NCBI GenBank assembly: GCA_018266575.1
Contig: JAFEAE010000015.1
Span: forward strand, 186,001-250,000
Length of the DNA stretch: 64,000 bases
Source: Bacteroidota bacterium
Lineage (GTDB): Bacteria > Bacteroidota > Bacteroidia > Chitinophagales > Chitinophagaceae
Direction: 5' to 3'
In this document: piece by piece, positions 61,558-64,000 of the stretch
Numbering within the stretch: position 1 is the stretch's first letter
Layout: every line of letters starts with the position of its first letter
Translations under genes and position numbers: made by a program
The notes under the pieces: model-generated
The model's database searches: none
Told to the model about the DNA's origin: nothing
Seen by the model: the letters and a program-made list of their open reading frames with translations, nothing else

Positions 61558-63495
61558 TTGATCTCCCAACAAACCATACAACAAATTTTAAGCAGGATCG
61601 ATATCACAGAGATCGTGGGCGGCTTCGTGAAACTTAAAAAGCGGGGTACAAATTATCTTGGGCTTTGTCCTTTCCATAATGAAAAAACACCTTCATTCAC
61701 TGTATCTCCGGTAAAAGAGATTTATAAATGTTTTGGCTGTGGAAGAAGCGGCAATGCCATCAGCTTTTTGATGGAACATGAGAAATATTCTTATGTAGAA
61801 GCATTGCGCTGGCTTGCCAATAAATACAATGTAGAAATTGAGGAAACGGAAACAAGCCCGGAAGTAAAAGCGCAGCAGCAGGTCGCTGATAGTTTATATA
61901 TCATCAATGCCTATGCGCAAAAATATTTTTCTGAAATTTTATTCAATAATGAAGAAGGCCAGGATATAGGGTTGAGTTATTTGAAACAACGTGGTTTCAG
62001 GGAAGATACTATCAAAAAATTTCAGTTAGGTTATTGCTTGGAAGATCGTAATGCTTTTTCACAAGCTGCATTAAATGCACAATACAACCTGGATTATTTG
62101 CAGAAAAGCGGGCTTGTTGTAGTACGTGATGAAAGACCATTGGATAATTACCGCGGCAGGATAATTTTTCCTGTGCATAATCAAACAGGAAAAATTATTG
62201 GTTTCGGCGCACGTATTATTAAGAGTAATGACCGTGCCCCGAAATACATCAACACCCCGGAAAATGAGATATATGTCAAAAGCAAAATTTTATATGGATC
62301 TTATTTTGCACGGCAAGCGATTGATAAGAACGATGAATGCCTTTTGGTGGAAGGATATACGGATGTGATTTCACTTCATCAATCAGGAATTGAAAATGTT
62401 GTTGCGAGTGGCGGTACTTCACTGACGACAGATCAGTTACGGTTGATAAAAAAATATACAGACAACCTCACAATCATTTATGATGGGGACAGTGCGGGAA
62501 TAAAAGCAGCATTGCGTGGGCTTGATATGGCTTTGGAAGAAAGCCTGAATGTAAAATTAGTATTGATACCCGGCAATGAAGACCCGGACAGTTATGTGAA
62601 CAAAGTTGGCGCAAACGCTTTCAGGGAATTTATTGCCAACAATAAAAAAGATTTCATTCTTTTTCAGTTGGAAGTTTCATTGCAGAATGCCGGTAATGAT
62701 TCCAACAAAAAAGCATCTGTAGTAAACCAGGTTGCTGAAACGATTGCGAAAATCAACAAAGCAGAAGATTTCACAAAGCAACAGGATTATATTCGCAAGT
62801 GCTCCGAATTATTGCAAATTGAAGAGCAGGGCTTGCATGCGTTGGTGAATAAATTTATTCGTGAGCGGATTTCAAAACAGGAAAACAAAGTTTCCGAAAA
62901 TGAAACAGCAATAACCGATGAAACCTTCATTCCGTCACCAGCAGATGAAAATGACCAGAGCTTTAATTTATTATTCAAAGATGAATTACATGAGCGTGCA
63001 ATGGTTCGTTCGTTATTAGAGTTTGGACTGAAATCGTGGGACGAACAAAACAGTGTAGCAGATTATATATTTAGTGAATCGATTGATTATGATATGATCG
63101 ACAATAAAAAATTGCTGGAGATCATGGATAGATATAAAACCTGGTATAGTGAGGGTATCGAGCCGACAGCAAAAAACTTTTTATACGATGAAGATCAGCA
63201 GATGAGTTCTCTTGTTGTATCCATCATGGATTTTCCATACGAACTTAGTTTGAACTGGAAAGAACATTTTGAAGGAAAAATAAATACCAGGGAAGATTTA
63301 TATAAAGAAGAAGTTGCATCTACATTAAATTACTTAAAACTCCGGAAGATAAAACGCCTGATCGATCTCAATCAAAAAGATCTGGAAAAACAACATTCAC
63401 AGGAAGAACAGATCATGCTCATGCAAACTCATCAGCATCTAAAAAAAATGGAGAAGGAGCTCTTGCATAATTTGGGAACTGTAATTGTGAAATGA
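61558..63495 (+). CDS. dnaG: DNA primase, TTG start
   Basis: 645 aa. The protein starts (M)ISQQTIQQILSRIDITEIVGG at a TTG; an in-frame TAA lies 15 bp upstream and no ATG precedes the zinc domain, so TTG is the start. CHC2 zinc finger: CPFHNEKTPSF and KCFGCG. TOPRIM: LLVEGYTDVISLHQSGIENVVASGG and IYDGDSAGIKAA. The C-terminal helicase-binding region is divergent, as usual. Makes RNA primers at the replication fork. Its TGA stop and the TCA of the convergent gene form the palindrome TGATCA. Confidence 0.93.
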   Translation: MISQQTIQQILSRIDITEIVGGFVKLKKRGTNYLGLCPFHNEKTPSFTVSPVKEIYKCFGCGRSGNAISFLMEHEKYSYVEALRWLANKYNVEIEETETSPEVKAQQQVADSLYIINAYAQKYFSEILFNNEEGQDIGLSYLKQRGFREDTIKKFQLGYCLEDRNAFSQAALNAQYNLDYLQKSGLVVVRDERPLDNYRGRIIFPVHNQTGKIIGFGARIIKSNDRAPKYINTPENEIYVKSKILYGSYFARQAIDKNDECLLVEGYTDVISLHQSGIENVVASGGTSLTTDQLRLIKKYTDNLTIIYDGDSAGIKAALRGLDMALEESLNVKLVLIPGNEDPDSYVNKVGANAFREFIANNKKDFILFQLEVSLQNAGNDSNKKASVVNQVAETIAKINKAEDFTKQQDYIRKCSELLQIEEQGLHALVNKFIRERISKQENKVSENETAITDETFIPSPADENDQSFNLLFKDELHERAMVRSLLEFGLKSWDEQNSVADYIFSESIDYDMIDNKKLLEIMDRYKTWYSEGIEPTAKNFLYDEDQQMSSLVVSIMDFPYELSLNWKEHFEGKINTREDLYKEEVASTLNYLKLRKIKRLIDLNQKDLEKQHSQEEQIMLMQTHQHLKKMEKELLHNLGTVIVK

Positions 63496-64000
63496 TCAGT
63501 TTGTATTGATCAAATCCGATACACGGCGTGCCTGTAACATGTGCCTTTCGTTATGCGCAATTAAAAAACGAAGGCTATCCCCCAGACGGAGCTTAATAAA
63601 GCTGGCAACAGCAAAAGGTATTTTGATGCGCTGAATATCTTTTGTTGACGCGTGTTGCAAAATATCGTGCAGTACATCTAACTGTTGCAGAAAATTATTT
63701 ATTACGAGGTGTGCATCCGTTTCATTATTGGTAGGGTACAATATTTTCGGCGCGGGTAATTTAAATACCGAACCATCTGGCTTTGGTTTTATCTGCATGT
63801 AAACGAAATTTCCGATAATGCTGCTTTTATGTATTTCCGCATCTTTATCCGGCGCTCCTGCTATTTTCGGAAGAATCAGTTTAAAGTAAATATCCTGGGT
63901 AATTAATAAATGCTCAAAAACCTCACAAATGCTCCATTTACCTGGTGCAGGTTTTAATTTCAATTCCTCATTGGATAAACGCAGGAAAGATTTGGTTGTT
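63496..64000 (-). CDS. DinB/YfiT-like protein, 5' end cut by window edge
   Basis: At least 168 codons; reading upstream of the TTG at 63963 remains in frame to the window edge (KSFLRLSNEELKLKPAPGKWSICEVFEHLL), so the true start is outside. The PAPGKWSICEVFEHLL segment and a late HNERHMLQ carry the His residues typical of DinB/YfiT metal sites. Family knowledge: four-helix-bundle thiol-dependent or metal enzymes, often stress related. Convergent with dnaG, stops touching. Confidence 0.78.
   Translation of the reverse strand, partial: TTKSFLRLSNEELKLKPAPGKWSICEVFEHLLITQDIYFKLILPKIAGAPDKDAEIHKSSIIGNFVYMQIKPKPDGSVFKLPAPKILYPTNNETDAHLVINNFLQQLDVLHDILQHASTKDIQRIKIPFAVASFIKLRLGDSLRFLIAHNERHMLQARRVSDLINTN

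Overview
The window is AT-rich chromosomal DNA from a member of the Bacteroidota, most likely Chitinophagales/Chitinophagaceae-like. Support: a type IX secretion (T9SS) type B sorting domain, promoters with the Bacteroidota -7 element TAnnTTTG and few Shine-Dalgarno sequences, a short (285 aa) primary sigma factor, the long Bacteroidota form of PurM, a DUF3822-rsmD pair, DUF4249, and many signal-peptide lipoproteins. No phage, insertion sequence, CRISPR array, rRNA or tRNA was seen. This is an ordinary core-genome stretch with a few accessory pieces.

Layout. 1-7.7 kb (minus): a C10 (streptopain-like) protease cut by the window edge, a T9SS adhesin-like protein, a secreted metallophosphoesterase, a CorC-type CBS membrane protein and a PAP2 phosphatase. 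7.8-12.7 kb: an LtaS-like sulfatase-fold membrane enzyme, an HGSNAT-like acyltransferase, a small hypothetical protein and a methyltransferase. 13-20.2 kb (plus): glmM, cysteine desulfurase, then a sugar cluster (exported GH13 enzyme, gluconate kinase, glucokinase) and a methyltransferase. 20.4-30.8 kb: AraC regulator, DUF1624-like membrane protein, YbiT-like ABC-F protein, VOC protein, a divergent lipoprotein / giant outer-membrane protein pair sharing an operator-like repeat, and a coiled-coil membrane protein.

31-50.4 kb: holA, a DUF6364-like antitoxin/PIN toxin pair with its own palindromic operator, ribF, purM, a BlaI-BlaR1-type operon whose sensor is fused to a peptidoglycan amidase and a TonB C-terminal domain, rpoD, a DUF4249 lipoprotein, trxB, folB, a MATE exporter, DUF3822-rsmD, bioD, lpxK, rnr and a polyprenyl synthetase. 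50.4-64 kb: small exported proteins including a truncated-haemoglobin-like lipoprotein, an amino acid permease, a DUF2027-Smr protein, the RNase P RNA gene (rnpB), a CPBP protease, the yceD-rpmF-plsX operon, a DUF1080 hydrolase, a 7-TM protein, dnaG and a DinB-like protein cut by the window end.

Non-coding structure is the most unusual layer. At least ten intergenic spaces carry long imperfect inverted repeats, many built from short locus-specific words. One has expanded into 15 perfect GACAGTT units, and similar word-repeat DNA sits in frame inside bioD. Several promoters lie so close to the start codon, judged by the rnpB promoter, that leaderless mRNAs are predicted. The best candidate for an undescribed system is the BlaI / M56-amidase-TonB / TPR operon at 35.1-38.7 kb, with two 16-bp operators placed around its promoter.
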